A DNA stretch of 31,326 bases from a virus: IMG/VR virus record IMGVR_UViG_3300032331_002140, positions 1-31,326 of that record; one strand, written 5' to 3'. Below are positions 9,101 through 17,319 of the stretch, piece after piece. Every line of letters starts with the position of its first letter. Position 1 is the first letter of the stretch. Below the pieces are notes generated by a model. The model was not told the origin of the DNA. It searched no databases and saw only the letters and a program-made list of their open reading frames with translations. The position numbers and the translations under genes were made by a program.

Positions 9101-12100
9101 AAGTTGCTGAATTCTGCAATCACATGCTGATCAACTTGTTGTACTTGCTGGAATTGATTGGTTTCAATTTCAACAATATCACCAATTTGCAGATCGCCAA
9201 GAATTGTGACAGTATCTCCAGATATAGTAAAGGAATCAGTTTCATTAATTACGCCGTTGGTTTGGTTGATGTAAAATTGATTGTTAACAATTACACTTAC
9301 TGGCGCAGGTGGGGTGCCGCCTAGCACTGTGAAACTCACACTAGAAGGATCTGTACCATAGATGAATTTTTGTACGTTTCGATCAAATATATAAACCGTA
9401 CCTGCTTCGACTTCGCCATCAATTGTACGATCAGGTGTGCCAATTAAAACTTGTCGGCCGTCTGTGGTACAAGAAACTGAATGTCCAAATCTGTCCCCAG
9501 CGGTTAACCCGCCTGTGACCATGCTAGAATCAATTGTGTCTACATATTCAAAGTAACCTTTTGCACTAACCACAATAATGTCTGACACAATATAAGACCC
9601 AGTAAATGTTATTGTAGTTCCAGCAAATGTGTAATCGATGTTGGGGCGCAGTAATACTTCGTTGACTTTGATGCTAAACGAATATATGTTTGTGGCTGTA
9701 AACAATCCGACTCTACGACCGTCGGCATTGATATCGTTGTTGAGATTGTAAGTGGTTGCAGTATAGGGAATTTGGAAACTGTTGTAACGTGCAAATTCAA
9801 TCAAGGTCGATGCCAATGCCGTACCCGTCCCAGATCCTACTCCAGTGGCAATAAATTCAACTCCTACTGTATTTGAACTGGCGCCAATGGCAACAAAGTC
9901 AGTGGTTCCGACACTTAGAATTGTATATGTTTGTCCTGATATAAAACTTCCAGCAGTGGCCACGCCTGGATTGTTTGTCAAGTTAACTGTGCTAAAATCA
10001 GAATTCACAGTATAATCAACATCAACTGTTTGCACCTGACCGTTTAGTGTTACTTTGAGTTGATATTTGTTATTGATTTGTATGGTGTTGTTGATATTAA
10101 ATGATTGGGTTGAACCATTAGCAGTAGTTCTGATAATTTGTTCTTGCCAATCAACATATCCATAGGCGTGTACGCTGTTCAGTCCTGGTGCCCCAATGTA
10201 CATCCAACGTTCGTCTAGGCTCATGGCCACACTATAACCAAACTCACCAGCGCCTGGAGTGGTTGATGTAGTTGTGCCTGGTTGTGTGAGCAACTGCCAC
10301 TGGCCATATGGAATAGATCCAGGTACACCTAACACTGGGTCACGATAGATTACGCAAACATATCCGTTATCGGGTTCACTATTTGGTCCTAAACTGGCAC
10401 TGGCACCAGCCACTGCCCATGTTTGATTACCAAAATCCACAGCATTACCATAGCCGCGTACCCCTGTGCCATCTAATGTTAAGATTGCATCGCCTGTGCC
10501 TAGCGGACTCACTGGTGTATATTGGTCACTGTAACTCTTGACATACACATACACCGCACCTTTAGCGGTACCACTACTAAAACCATATCGTGGACTGCCT
10601 ACCAAGGCGGCAATTTTATTTCTGGCCTGTGTTACACTGGCACCGTATTGTTCCCCGGCATCAAGCAACACTGGATTCAATGCAATAATGCTTGAAAATA
10701 CATTATTTTTTTGCAATACTTCCCAAAGTCCAGCACCGTTGTCATCTACCCAAACTTTGGCGCCAGGCAAAATATTCAAAGCATATGGCAAGGTGTCAAC
10801 ATCGCTGGCCTGAGACACTCGCATGGTTTGCAGAGTAAATCCAATTCCTGTGCCGTTGGCCACTGAACGGTTGCTGGTGAATGCAAATGCAATGTTTACC
10901 GTGTCAAGAGCCGGCACACTGAGTACTTGGTACACACCGTTTATTTCAGTGTCAAAGAATTTAATAATTAATTTGTCACCAACTACCAAGTTGTGATGAT
11001 CATTAAAAATCACACGGCTGGTGCCATTCAAGTTGTCACAAACGTGTTGGATCTGGCCTGGTACTGCTTGAGCACGATAAATGCCCCAGTCATAGTCGTT
11101 GATCTTGGCAACCCAGATACTTGTACCTACTTCAATTTTATCTATATTGGCTGCTAGACTGGCTGTGTTTGTGATATCAAATACTGTGATATCGGTGTCA
11201 TCAAGACTGACATATCCTGCTGAAGGTAAGCCAGCATCTGTAGGCAATTCAGTTGTGGTAGGAAGAATCTCAGTGCTGGTAAGGTTATAACTTGAGCGCC
11301 AGACATCTGTTAAGAAAATAGTTTGATCTGCTTCACTTGTTTGTTGTGGTACTACAACTTGTACTAGGCTAGGGTTGCTACTCAACAATGCACGATTTAA
11401 TCTCAATTCAAAGAAACTACGGTTGGCATTGGCACCGTACACCGCACGTTGCACCGCCCAGTTTTCATAAATTGAATAGTCAGCGGCTTCCTTGCCCAGG
11501 TTAGCGGCCTTGAACAATTCGGCAGCCAGTATAGTGCCTTTAGTTCCTAGGAATTGTCGATACACATTAACTTGGCTAACGTCATCTAAGTTCAATGCGG
11601 CTAGATATTGACGTGGTTTGAATCCAATTAATCCATATGATAATAAATCATTGTCTGTTTCGATATTGGCAGTATTAATATTGTAACTATTGGCCAACTG
11701 ATCGGCTTTGTTTGCCAAGTTTGGTAACAGACCAAGTTCAATTTGGCTGTAATTACTTTGTGTCCATGTGTTGAAGTCAAATTTTGCACTAGGTTGAACA
11801 ATAGTTAGGGCTTGCCAATACACATTTTTATATTTGACAATTTCTCCTTTAGGGTAAGTTTTTAGTCCAGTCCATTCCTGTACGTTATCTTGATTCAAGA
11901 TAAAACCAGGAGTATCCACACTTCCGTTCCAATCGCTAGTGGTCACTGCTACTAAAGTTAATCTATTTTGTCTTGCGCCAGTTACAGGATTGTAAATTAA
12001 ATCTCCAAACACACTCTTGTTGTTTAACACTATCATGTGTTCAAAGTTAGTAAATCTCAAGTTCACATAACTAATAGTTTGTGTAGTTAATGGTTCTATA

Positions 12101-15100
12101 GTAAAAGTGTTACCTAGACGAACTACATTTAGCGAACGTGTTGGTATTTCGTTTGAGTTTTGATCCAGCAACAAGTTTTCAGTAGTTTCAGTTACAATAC
12201 CATCAACCACCGCACCAGGGCGTGTGACTGTTAATCCTCCGGCCAGAGGATTCAAGTTGATAATAGCATTTGTTCCCCAGCCTTGTTGGCTCCAGTACAA
12301 AAACTCGTTGACCATTCTTGACCAGTCTAGAGTATACCCATCGGCTCTGTCAGTAAATGTTAGTCCTTGATTTTCTAACAGTTTGCCATAACTTAACAAG
12401 AAGTCGCTTACCGCAGTTTCATTAACAAATACAAAGCCATATGGTACTTGAGTTACATTGGTTGAATAGAATGTTGGTACCCGTACAGTAATGCCGCCCG
12501 AACTGTATTCTTGTAGTTTGCCCACGGCTTGACTTTGTAATATTTCAAAGTACGGTTGTGAGGTTCCGTAGCCAAATACTGCATAACCGCCACCATCGAC
12601 TTTTTGTATTGCGACACTACTATATTTGATTTGATCAAATGGCTGATTTTTATACAATAAAATGTTGTAACTTTCATCGGGAATTGTCAACGTAGTGTTT
12701 GTGCTGTTGGGACTGGACTTTTCAGTAATCAACTTGATATATTGTTTGTCTGAGTAACTGGCCATGCGATAGCAAAGTCTAACATCCAGGGCCGCAAGAT
12801 CGGCAGTCAACAAGTCAGTTGAATTGATCCCAGTTTGTCTATTATAATCCACAATCCAGTTGATGTAACTGGCTTTGCTAGTACCATTACCATATACTTC
12901 AACACCGTTGGCATCTAATCTGTAGCGACCATTGTAAAGATATTGATTGTAGTCAGTATCAAATTTATACAAATCTCTATCGGCAAATAGTGCAAAGAAT
13001 TCTGCCGGGCGAGTGACCGCCAACACATGCATCACCGAAAATGGATACGCAGAACTATTCCACCAAGAGGCTTCAACCGGGCCACCGTCGCCAATGACCC
13101 AACTCTTTTGGTATCTAGTACTAATGTTTTGATTGAATGGTACTCCACCTACCACGCTGTCTTGCGGGCTCAATAATTCGCCTTCGCTGCCTGTGGGGAT
13201 TACAGAAGTTAAACCTGATCTTGCATACTTAGGTTTGTAATAAGGCGCAACAGGATCTGCCACAAGGCCAGCGGCTAAGTCGTCCCACAACACCAGGTTG
13301 TCTGCGGTATATGGTGCTGGACCATAACGATCCTCCCACCAGGTTGGTTCAACAGTGAGTCCCAACATTTCCCAAGGTGTATAACTGGGTTGTTGTGTGT
13401 CGTAAAAATATCGATAGATACCGCGCCAGGCACCTAACAAATTCTCATTGTTGAGTCGATTAGTAGTGCCACTATAATTCCACGTAAATTCATTAGTAGC
13501 ACTAAATGTTTGAGATTTATAATCTAACTTGTTCCAACCACAGTAACTTAATAAATCTGTGGCAAAAATTGTATTAATTTCTTCAAAGGTATAACCAGTG
13601 TCACGGAATTGACCAGGTAACACATTTTCAATTGTGAGAGGTACTGGATTGCCATCTTGTTTGATGTTGCTGTAAATTCTAGTTTCAAATTCCAATAAAA
13701 CCTGGTCACGAATATCTCCAAACACCGGAGTCTCACTGCCATCGTGTCCAATAATAAACTCGCCTGTGCCATTACTGGTCACAAGAGTGGTAATTTCAGG
13801 TTGCCAAGTAGGATACAATCCCATCTTGCTAGGAGTATTAGGCACAAAATTTCCATAAGTGGCAGCATATTCATTGATGGTAACTGTGTCGCCAATGGCA
13901 AGTGTAACCCCAATGGTGAGTCTTGGTCCATTGGTGGCCACAACATAATCTCGATCGCGAGTTAGAATAACATCATTTAGATATACACAAAGTCCAAGAT
14001 AGTTTGCTGAGGTGTAATTGTAAACTTGTACAGTATCGAATGTGTCACGAGTGGTTGGTCCCACCGTATAGGTATTACTATAAGAAGTAACTCCCTGGGG
14101 AATCATGTCGCTCCAATAGAACGGTTGGGTATCTAATTTTCCTAATGTAATATCTGCTATGGCTTGATCAAGAATAGTAGCCGTGGTTTTAAATGCAATA
14201 TTGTTTTGAGTCAACACAGCATCTAACATTTGTGCTTTGAATTTAATATACTCACGACCATTGTATTGTAATGACGCAAATATATTGTAACTAGGACTAC
14301 GCATGAAATAACCGGCTAGAGTCAGCGGGCTACTTTGTTGTAAAATTTCTAATCCATAAGGAATAATATTGCCAAGGTCACGACTGTTATTTGAACCGTT
14401 AATGGGTCCAGTCAAGTCTAATAAGTTTTCACAAATACTTTCATAATGAGTACGTATGGTACCTAAAGTAAATGCCGGACTATTTGCATTAAGCGGGTTG
14501 CTTTGCAGATTGTTCGGCACTTGATAAAATCCCACGCTACTGGTTTGGTCGCTGAGTGCCAACACTTCAATAACATCTGTGGGCAAGTAAGTATTGGTCA
14601 ACGTAATAATTGTGCTATCTGTTCCAACAGTATAGGTGTACATACTAGGTTCAATAAAAACGCTACCAACATAAATTTTTATCACAGGCACTGCAATTGA
14701 TGTTTGTGAGTTCACTGCAATGTCAAGTTTGAGTGGTTGTCCTGTGTAGGTAAATTTAAATTGTTGATAAATTTGTTGTTCAACCACAGCAGTTTGCCAG
14801 CCTATCAATTTATGATAGGTCACACGATCTTCATACTCTCTTGCGGCGCCTGAACTGATAGGAGTGGTGGTACTGACATTATCTATAGTATAGGTAAAGG
14901 TATCAACATACAAGTTGTTGTCAAACACAATATCGCCAACGTTGTTGATGTTTAGATACTGTAATGGAAATTGCAACACCGGATCAAGAATAGTAGTATC
15001 GCCCACGGCGTAACTGAATAACTTTGAGCCTGTGAAGTCGCTGGATTGGTATTTTACTCGGTTGCCAAAACTCACACCGTCTACATCGTATATGTTGAAT

Positions 15101-17319
15101 AACGGTGCTTGTTGAACTGCTGTTTTTTGCTGTGCTTGAGTCCAGGTGGTACCATCAAACCAAAATGTTTTTCCAGCATAGGTACTGCCATTCAAGCATA
15201 CTGTACACTCATCAAGTTGAACCGCGCCATCTATGGCTTCTGTCAACACAATAATTGGTTGTGCAATTAACGGTGGTACAGTATCTGGAATTGCAAAACT
15301 CACAACATAGATTTTATCGCGCACACTTAAATCTATATCTGCGGCAAATATAACTCGAGAGCCTTCAACCAATGTATATCCATCAGTAGTATAGCCGGTA
15401 GAACCTTCTACATTTGAAAGTGCATCAGTTTCAGTAAAGTCAATGATATCAACTGGTGCTTTGCCCTGAGTGCCCATGTTCCAAAGACGAATGTCGGGAC
15501 GGAACTGTATGATTGGTCGTTTGGCTCGAAAATTGTTGTCAAGATTTACATTGGTGTTGTTGTATTTGGCCGTGTCATTGAGTACGCTGATATGAAACCA
15601 ACGATTACTTCTGGACCATGCATTTAAATCTTGACTGGCACGACTAATTGTTAGATAATCCAATTCTGTTGGTTCTATAGAAATAGTGCTGTCGTTGTAA
15701 TCAGTTACATACGTTTCTGGTATAACAAAATTTTCAACAGGTAGCAACTCAATGGCTGTACCAACGCCACTCACATAATATTCGTGATTGCTAATGGCAA
15801 TTGAATTCATGGTGCCTGTACCTGATTGCAAAGTTACTGCTGGACCGTTGGGTACTGCACTTACTGTAAACTTGATACCGTTGGCCGCAATTGATCTCAC
15901 ATAGTAAGTTGTTCCGGCTTCTAGTCCGCCTAGAGTTGGGGTTAAAAATACAACCTCTTGTCCCACATACAAATGCACAGCATCGTAATAGGTGATATAG
16001 TTTGTGCCGGCCTCTGTGGCAGTACATTGAAAACTGCTGGTTCCTGATTTGTATCTAGCCGGGATTATATCGCCAGTGAATCTTACTTTAAGACCATTTG
16101 AAAATGTCACGCCATTGGGACTTGTATATGTTGGTTGACCAATAATAGTATCAACATCAAGTACGCTACTATTTCCTGGATCAATTAAAACAATACGTCC
16201 AAAAATTTCTGAGTTTGTTCCAGATTGGTAGTACAATGTATCTTGTACTGCGCTTAATAGTGGAATACTGCGAATAACTCCGGCTGGGTCTTTGTACCAT
16301 TGGGTATTGCTGTAAACTGTGCCGTAACTGGTAGTCCACTTTTCCAAACTATTGATAGTAGATAATTCTGATAATTGCAGATAAATTACATCACCAACTG
16401 TGACATAAATTATTTGATATTTTTGTGTGAGTGCAGGATTATTAATAAAAACCAATGTGCGATTATTCAAATTGGTTGTTCCATCAATTCCACCAGTTGC
16501 AACAATAAAATCAAGTAAAGGTTGCCCATTGATATCATCATAGGCCAATTCGGTCACTAGATCAATTGTACCAATACTGGTTAAAGTTTCATAATAAAAA
16601 CTTTGTGCTGTTTTAAGTGGTGCATTAAAAAATACTGTGCCAGACGTTTCTCCATTGTTGGTCACGCCATAAACATCTCTACTGCTGATGTTTGGAGTTG
16701 CTGGTATCTGCCCCGAAATACCAGGAGCAGACTGTATCCAAAATTCATCAGTGACTTGGAAAGTATAACTTCCGCCACGTACTAATTCAATTACAGGATT
16801 GTTACCAATAACTCCTGAAAAATTATAAGCATTACTGCTGGTTGTCACTACAAAATTATCAGTGGTAGCAATTCCAGTGGCCGCAACATCTACTACATCA
16901 GGGCCACCAGGCACCCAGTAATACTGGCTGAAATTTATAAATGTATCAAAATCAACAAACGGATCCCAAGTATAATACTCACTTGAATAAAGTCTGTCTG
17001 GACGGTTACTATTGCCGCCTTGAAAGCCCACGGCATCATTTAGACCTGGGTAGGTAATGGCATTTTTAATAGTGTTAGTATCAGGCACAAGACTGACCAC
17101 ACCCGGTTCTAATTGATATTCGGCTCGAGTTTTTGTAGGTTCAACCACATACTTGTCGTTGGGATTTATACCTGGTCCCACTGTGCGGCCAATGAAGCCT
17201 TGAGTTTTTCTAAAGTTGGGTTCCTGGATCAGTTGATCAAGTGTGGCGGCCAAAAATTGCTTGTTGGCATCAGTTTGAAAAATCTCAGGAAGAAAATCTA
17301 CGCTACGTGTGTTGGCCAT
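3121..17319 (-). CDS. Giant modular baseplate/tail structural protein (4732 aa)
   Basis: The true start is the ATG at 17317-17319 (MANTRSVDFLPEIFQT); the TTG one codon upstream is unlikely. The stop of gp6 overlaps it as TGATG, and GGAG sits about 7 bases upstream. Residues 1-75 and a segment near 1311-1372 (PWEMLGLTVEPTWWEDRYG) resemble conserved parts of very large structural proteins of T4-like aquatic phages. Further modules: CBM5/12-like units at 1816-1852, 3804-3845 and 4099-4136; an FG-GAP-type propeller at about 2238-3012; a conserved block near 3516-3653 (DYIQEVKPYHVSVREFNLKY); GSGY repeats near 3710-3760; a YTI..IGA..GTG module at 2458-2501 and 4173-4217; many beta-sandwich units of the type VxLNGxxL...DYTV; and a GERIMYRE domain near 4560-4604. 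Directly after gene 6, it occupies the place of T4 gene 7. I infer a peripheral baseplate protein with surface-binding arms. No enzymatic motif was recognised. Confidence 0.85.
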   Translation of the reverse strand: MANTRSVDFLPEIFQTDANKQFLAATLDQLIQEPNFRKTQGFIGRTVGPGINPNDKYVVEPTKTRAEYQLEPGVVSLVPDTNTIKNAITYPGLNDAVGFQGGNSNRPDRLYSSEYYTWDPFVDFDTFINFSQYYWVPGGPDVVDVAATGIATTDNFVVTTSSNAYNFSGVIGNNPVIELVRGGSYTFQVTDEFWIQSAPGISGQIPATPNISSRDVYGVTNNGETSGTVFFNAPLKTAQSFYYETLTSIGTIDLVTELAYDDINGQPLLDFIVATGGIDGTTNLNNRTLVFINNPALTQKYQIIYVTVGDVIYLQLSELSTINSLEKWTTSYGTVYSNTQWYKDPAGVIRSIPLLSAVQDTLYYQSGTNSEIFGRIVLIDPGNSSVLDVDTIIGQPTYTSPNGVTFSNGLKVRFTGDIIPARYKSGTSSFQCTATEAGTNYITYYDAVHLYVGQEVVFLTPTLGGLEAGTTYYVRSIAANGIKFTVSAVPNGPAVTLQSGTGTMNSIAISNHEYYVSGVGTAIELLPVENFVIPETYVTDYNDSTISIEPTELDYLTISRASQDLNAWSRSNRWFHISVLNDTAKYNNTNVNLDNNFRAKRPIIQFRPDIRLWNMGTQGKAPVDIIDFTETDALSNVEGSTGYTTDGYTLVEGSRVIFAADIDLSVRDKIYVVSFAIPDTVPPLIAQPIIVLTEAIDGAVQLDECTVCLNGSTYAGKTFWFDGTTWTQAQQKTAVQQAPLFNIYDVDGVSFGNRVKYQSSDFTGSKLFSYAVGDTTILDPVLQFPLQYLNINNVGDIVFDNNLYVDTFTYTIDNVSTTTPISSGAAREYEDRVTYHKLIGWQTAVVEQQIYQQFKFTYTGQPLKLDIAVNSQTSIAVPVIKIYVGSVFIEPSMYTYTVGTDSTIITLTNTYLPTDVIEVLALSDQTSSVGFYQVPNNLQSNPLNANSPAFTLGTIRTHYESICENLLDLTGPINGSNNSRDLGNIIPYGLEILQQSSPLTLAGYFMRSPSYNIFASLQYNGREYIKFKAQMLDAVLTQNNIAFKTTATILDQAIADITLGKLDTQPFYWSDMIPQGVTSYSNTYTVGPTTRDTFDTVQVYNYTSANYLGLCVYLNDVILTRDRDYVVATNGPRLTIGVTLAIGDTVTINEYAATYGNFVPNTPSKMGLYPTWQPEITTLVTSNGTGEFIIGHDGSETPVFGDIRDQVLLEFETRIYSNIKQDGNPVPLTIENVLPGQFRDTGYTFEEINTIFATDLLSYCGWNKLDYKSQTFSATNEFTWNYSGTTNRLNNENLLGAWRGIYRYFYDTQQPSYTPWEMLGLTVEPTWWEDRYGPAPYTADNLVLWDDLAAGLVADPVAPYYKPKYARSGLTSVIPTGSEGELLSPQDSVVGGVPFNQNISTRYQKSWVIGDGGPVEASWWNSSAYPFSVMHVLAVTRPAEFFALFADRDLYKFDTDYNQYLYNGRYRLDANGVEVYGNGTSKASYINWIVDYNRQTGINSTDLLTADLAALDVRLCYRMASYSDKQYIKLITEKSSPNSTNTTLTIPDESYNILLYKNQPFDQIKYSSVAIQKVDGGGYAVFGYGTSQPYFEILQSQAVGKLQEYSSGGITVRVPTFYSTNVTQVPYGFVFVNETAVSDFLLSYGKLLENQGLTFTDRADGYTLDWSRMVNEFLYWSQQGWGTNAIINLNPLAGGLTVTRPGAVVDGIVTETTENLLLDQNSNEIPTRSLNVVRLGNTFTIEPLTTQTISYVNLRFTNFEHMIVLNNKSVFGDLIYNPVTGARQNRLTLVAVTTSDWNGSVDTPGFILNQDNVQEWTGLKTYPKGEIVKYKNVYWQALTIVQPSAKFDFNTWTQSNYSQIELGLLPNLANKADQLANSYNINTANIETDNDLLSYGLIGFKPRQYLAALNLDDVSQVNVYRQFLGTKGTILAAELFKAANLGKEAADYSIYENWAVQRAVYGANANRSFFELRLNRALLSSNPSLVQVVVPQQTSEADQTIFLTDVWRSSYNLTSTEILPTTTELPTDAGLPSAGYVSLDDTDITVFDITNTASLAANIDKIEVGTSIWVAKINDYDWGIYRAQAVPGQIQHVCDNLNGTSRVIFNDHHNLVVGDKLIIKFFDTEINGVYQVLSVPALDTVNIAFAFTSNRSVANGTGIGFTLQTMRVSQASDVDTLPYALNILPGAKVWVDDNGAGLWEVLQKNNVFSSIIALNPVLLDAGEQYGASVTQARNKIAALVGSPRYGFSSGTAKGAVYVYVKSYSDQYTPVSPLGTGDAILTLDGTGVRGYGNAVDFGNQTWAVAGASASLGPNSEPDNGYVCVIYRDPVLGVPGSIPYGQWQLLTQPGTTTSTTPGAGEFGYSVAMSLDERWMYIGAPGLNSVHAYGYVDWQEQIIRTTANGSTQSFNINNTIQINNKYQLKVTLNGQVQTVDVDYTVNSDFSTVNLTNNPGVATAGSFISGQTYTILSVGTTDFVAIGASSNTVGVEFIATGVGSGTGTALASTLIEFARYNSFQIPYTATTYNLNNDINADGRRVGLFTATNIYSFSIKVNEVLLRPNIDYTFAGTTITFTGSYIVSDIIVVSAKGYFEYVDTIDSSMVTGGLTAGDRFGHSVSCTTDGRQVLIGTPDRTIDGEVEAGTVYIFDRNVQKFIYGTDPSSVSFTVLGGTPPAPVSVIVNNQFYINQTNGVINETDSFTISGDTVTILGDLQIGDIVEIETNQFQQVQQVDQHVIAEFSNFGQAVDICANNCSLYVGEPQSSQQIFKGGVVERFVNQSRIYGIITATVANPSLTAGNTIRINNQDVEVPVAATLTSLASAINTTVPNILATVSTTGYLTISVKNSAASAPFNKVQVAPGTVGTTFTDLGFETFAWTQTIISPYPVQYAAFGSAISINDSAVNLVVGAPQGTIYLETVFDDGTTIFDAGSTTFFSVVVQSGAIYTFDYLPSSSLTITNPGKFVFGQQVNNSQIGPYDTFGAAVNYTSGVLMIGAPKNDSGDSDANFGAVFVFENPSDSPAWSVVQIQQPTVDIRLLNSVFLYDRITSARTEFLDFINPLQGKILGASRANIDYIGAVDPAAYNTGPTNITGTTWFADHVGEIWWDISTVRFINPNQDSIVYASRRWAQLFPGSEVDVYQWVQSTTPPASYAGEGIPLNTASYTINTNLSQDGTFATYYYFWVRGITVTATQLGKTLPASTVASYIADPKASGIPYMAPINASTIALYNSADYISASDTVISIEYDREYTNDNVHVEYELIPQDRADGFLSDGLYRKLQDSFCGVDTFGNKVPDPNLGPAERYGVQFRPRQSMFVDRFAALKNYLKRVNAVLAQYPISESRSFTLLNSNEPIPSQTEIVNGVTVTNWNLQVANLEILGFQTPFWSNPSGSIPLGYKYLVTTDSSQRGLWTIYTVVESDTAPGTRVLKLTRVQGYNTPDYWSYINWYLPGYNSSTKVVAEVSTYSALSTLTVTVGSSVKVTANAQGKFEIYLKTVLGWDRVALQDGTIEFSVELWDYAVGRFGFDVEVFDAQYFDQEPVIETRKIIQAINEELLIDDLAIQRNKALVLMFNFVLSEFSAPEWLVKTSLIDVDHRIRQLIPYQNYVVDNQEFVSDYIQEVKPYHVSVREFNLKYNGFDEFFGDLTDFDLPAYYNTSLDVPEFTSPILLPYDHGTAFNSTTNEQSDLPATSPVWSAWPYNQWYSNYLLVLDSVEIIDGGSEYTEPPVVIITGDALTPAEATAVISSLGRVVAVNVTNSGSGYSQTPTITFDGGNGVAARAYARMTNDLVRSFRTVIKYDRFQYFSDILTWRPSGTYLSGMLVRYENRVWIATPADSSGAPIVGPTFNLEDWTLVPARTLTGVDRTMGYYVPGVNQPGLELPLLIDGVGYPGVQVYGDYFLNNPLAVDTNYSSEFTDVTLGTLPTDINVEGGQFIGLYEGHAPEELVNGAEFDTLDFRVYTRPGADWNRDGHGFQWSSVRYTYDPTLETAYSWAGITEHPVQVLVSNITTGGDLALGTNYTIDWVNQTVTLIMTPPAVNLADQFQINVFELGGGSQLYRANYIGSELGETVVVPVGSTEITSIAVFVNGTNVDSVTWTPYVDSTNWNILNTYNKLDIVNNGGSYYRALQDVPVGVSIANVLYWFEFVPTAQSLVDFGTDYGATDGIAMVVFGTCTIDAGNFVIGKSYTITAVGSTNWTSIGAASNTLGITFTATGIGSGTGQASTVYSWSTPQVQYQVADSDLVTNRIIYLTNSVQGTNPANLVVTRNGLRLQPPEGIEWIGDDSSVSFGLPQRGGYSQSTIYAPTDITVWIDNILQTQSVGPTTGNYSVTAWTGSNTPGRQVVFTTPPTSGARILIAVSTAAGYRVIANQLQISSAVVLDDLFAVTTWNDTAQLWPLTLVFNGPVTDSVTVSEGYDETNYSYPDTANNAPGSFDYSAGTTIYVNDFYLERSINSASRLWVTLNGYRLFEGVNYTVSGDYLILASGVIGISDVLVVEAFTNSVVPEAMAFRIFQDMRGVQATYRITEATTTTLAQDLSSTANIAYVTNAQALSDPDLAAGIFGIVTIDGERIMYRERDTVANTILGLMRGTAGTGAADHSAGADVYDMGRGNLLPTQFQDYIVSDSSMGDASTTIFYAPSIEFADFADSTVETDSIEVYVGGIRQYIVSDTTADSTYRWFITDFDPLAVEFDIAPAAGSEVTILVRQGVTWYAPGDGTASNGVALQDTETQAARFLRGT
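4669..4803 (-). repeat. 45-residue YTI-IGA-GTG module, copy 2 in giant protein
   Basis: Encodes residues 4173-4217 of the giant protein: NFVIGKSYTITAVGSTNW, then SIGAASNTLGITFTATG and GSGTGQAS. It aligns without gaps to copy 1 (9817-9948) at YTI, VGxT, IGAxSNTxG, F.ATG.GSGTG. It appears inserted between a beta-sandwich region and a following strand-rich segment. I know this motif as a recurring module in phage structural proteins; its function is unknown to me. Confidence 0.8.
9817..9948 (-). repeat. 44-residue YTI-IGA-GTG module, copy 1 in giant protein
   Basis: Encodes residues 2458-2501: SFISGQTYTILSVGTTDF, then AIGASSNTVGVEFIATG and GSGTGTA. It sits inside the propeller region, between blade 2 and blade 3. 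Nucleotide similarity to copy 2 is partial, so the duplication is old or the copies were acquired separately. Confidence 0.8.

Noticed and set aside
12955-12975. Other TATAAATT-like boxes inside coding sequence (for example near 12965 and 21345)
   Set aside because: They have a mismatch in the late box and lie deep inside genes, far from any start codon, so they are expected by chance in AT-rich codons.
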